From the NCBI GenBank assembly GCA_050943475.1, contig JBMNPF010000004.1, forward strand, positions 124,001 through 188,000: DNA of 64,000 nucleotides, read 5' to 3'. The position numbers were made by a program, and so were the translations under genes. This document shows, one piece after another, positions 62,985 through 64,000 of the stretch (its first letter is position 1; every line of letters begins with the position of its first letter). The notes under the pieces were generated by a model. That model had not been told where the DNA came from. It saw only the letters and a program-made list of their open reading frames with translations, and did not search any database. This DNA is from Metaruminococcus_A sp050943475 (lineage in GTDB: Bacteria; Bacillota; Clostridia; Oscillospirales; Ruminococcaceae).

Positions 62985-63737
62985 TTACTGATTTATCCAG
63001 TGAATTTGCGCCGAAAGCTCTCGCTCCGCCGCCCGTAGCTTGTCCCGCAGTTCAGATACATTCGGCAGAACGGATTCCATCAGCCGCCAAAACCGCACCG
63101 AATGGTTGTGCTCAACGGTGTGGCACAATTCATGCAGAAGAACATAATCAGCACAGTCTACCGGCAGGAACATCAGGTAACAGGACAGACGAATGTCATT
63201 CCGCCCGGTGCAGCTTCCCCAGCGGGTCGCAGCATGGCCAACCTTTGCCGACCGGTACCGCAGCCCCGTGCGATCCGAAAGCTGCCGCAGCCGGTTGGGC
63301 AGGTACCGTTCCGCCTCGTCCCGGACATACGCCTTGAGGCACCGGCGGCGCTGCTCTTCCTCTTCCGGCAGGATACACCGGTTCCCCCAAAAGGCGGTGG
63401 TATTGGTATTGGCAAGTTCTATCTGGCAGGGTATACCCTTCCAATACACGATTTGTTTTTTCCCGGCATGGTAGCTTTCCCGCAGTTCCTGCTTTAAGCG
63501 CACTGTTTCCAGATGTGTGAGAATCCAGTGCTGTTTTGCACGAACAAACGCCGCAATGTCCCGGACGGGCATCCGCAGCGGCGCGCGTACCTCAACCACC
63601 CCATCCGGCAGGATGTAGATTGCCGCCGTCCTGCGCTTGGAACGCACCAGGCGGCAGGGAATCTGCTCCGGGAGAACATCACAGAAAAGCCCCACATCGT
63701 GGGGCTTTTTCTCCTGTAAAGGCTGTTGACTTTTCAT
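62985..63737 (-). CDS. YgjP-like (SprT/WSS1 relative) zinc metallopeptidase
   Basis: The 250 aa protein belongs to the DUF45/YgjP family. It has the zinc site LLHELCHTVEHNHSVRFW (HExxH and a downstream His), after a conserved RWGSCTGRNDIRLSCYLM. Substrates are unknown. It begins 12 bp after the stop of the GH51 gene on the same strand, so the two may share a transcript; the ribosome site is weak. Confidence 0.9.
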   Translation of the reverse strand: MKSQQPLQEKKPHDVGLFCDVLPEQIPCRLVRSKRRTAAIYILPDGVVEVRAPLRMPVRDIAAFVRAKQHWILTHLETVRLKQELRESYHAGKKQIVYWKGIPCQIELANTNTTAFWGNRCILPEEEEQRRRCLKAYVRDEAERYLPNRLRQLSDRTGLRYRSAKVGHAATRWGSCTGRNDIRLSCYLMFLPVDCADYVLLHELCHTVEHNHSVRFWRLMESVLPNVSELRDKLRAAERELSAQIHWINQ

Positions 63738-63748
63738 AATAGAACGCC

Positions 63749-64000
63749 TTATTTCACCCGGAACCGCAGGACATTCCAGGAGACCTTGGGCATCCGCACA
63801 GCGGCAGTGCCGTTTTCCATCTTCGGCGGTTCACAGTTGGAAGGAACAATCTGACGGGCGGCGCTGTTGGTGGCCTTAATATCATCGTTTGCGTAGCAGA
63901 TCTGCTCAATGCACTCCGCCTCGGCAAAAGCACGCAGATCAATTTTGACCTCAACGTCATCCTCCATATTGCGGTTGACTGCAAACACCGTTACAACGCC
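63749..64000 (-). CDS. C-terminal part of a second GH51 arabinofuranosidase, cut by window edge
   Basis: The frame is open to the right edge. Its end, with VFAVNRNMEDDVEVKIDLRA and SWNVLRFRVK, matches the C-terminus of the GH51 enzyme at 40.96-42.48 kb (FAVNCSMEDDIETTFDLRS, HSWNVFRLRAK). The internal part is diverged, so these are paralogues and not a recent duplicate. Only ~84 codons are in view. Confidence 0.85.
   Translation of the reverse strand, partial: GVVTVFAVNRNMEDDVEVKIDLRAFAEAECIEQICYANDDIKATNSAARQIVPSNCEPPKMENGTAAVRMPKVSWNVLRFRVK

Noticed and set aside
1..64000. CRISPR arrays, prophage, intact IS, rRNA or tRNA genes, biosynthetic cluster
   Set aside because: No regularly spaced repeats, transposase, integrase, phage structural, or NRPS/PKS genes seen; no cloverleaf recognised by eye.

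Overview
The window is a stretch of chromosome from a Gram-positive, low-oxygen Firmicute, most likely a gut-type Clostridium of the Oscillospirales (ruminococcal) kind. This placement is inferred from content only: a gdpP-rplI-dnaB-tilS block, RNase J, T-box leaders, an adenosylcobalamin-dependent (class II) ribonucleotide reductase, SpoIID (a sporulation protein), acetate kinase, and family GH51/GH42 glycosidases for plant polysaccharides. Base composition is moderately GC-rich, except for one short AT-rich insertion near 60.1-60.7 kb.

Layout. 1-7.2 kb (minus): tilS (cut by the left edge), dnaB, rplI, gdpP, then RNase J with a long leader. 7.2-9.5 kb: a nucleotidyltransferase fused to a phosphomannomutase-like domain whose active-site motifs are all eroded. 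9.8-12.1 kb (plus): nadB-nadC. 12.2-16.9 kb: small and poorly known genes (a two-helix membrane protein, a TPR protein, a three-gene cluster of small proteins, a phosphodiesterase, pyrE, a lipoprotein). 17.2-19.6 kb (minus): T-box, cysE, cysS. 19.6-29.7 kb (minus): a long co-directional run of vanZ-like, lipoprotein, response regulator, histidine kinase, DUF1385, prmC, recA, recX, rimO and pgsA. 29.8-35.5 kb (plus): glpK, a DUF1015 gene, and T-box plus thrS. 35.5-39.6 kb (minus): an LCP-family protein, a Nudix hydrolase, and class II RNR with two NrdR-like boxes. 40-44.6 kb: a VanY-type peptidase, GH51 arabinofuranosidase, a nucleotidyltransferase and a serine hydrolase. 44.7-48.4 kb: a heterodimeric ABC exporter. 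48.9-51.6 kb: an AbrB-family membrane protein and SpoIID. 51.8-57.5 kb: citrate synthase with a coupled membrane protein, nnrE, tmcAL and ackA. 57.6-64 kb (minus): GH42, an AT-rich island with a GNAT gene, mgsA, trmB, an HD protein, a YgjP-like metallopeptidase and the tail of a second GH51 gene.

Most of the window is core housekeeping, and I do not see a clear new defence, biosynthetic or mobile system. The most notable features are the pseudo-phosphomannomutase fusion, the NrdR box pair overlapping the RNR promoter, several leaders with early terminator hairpins (rnj, the AbrB-family gene, GH42), the three-gene small-protein cluster, a possible structured RNA at about 16.98-17.15 kb, and the AT-rich insertion. 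Many starts were moved to internal codons with a good ribosome binding site. Promoter and terminator calls are from eye inspection only.
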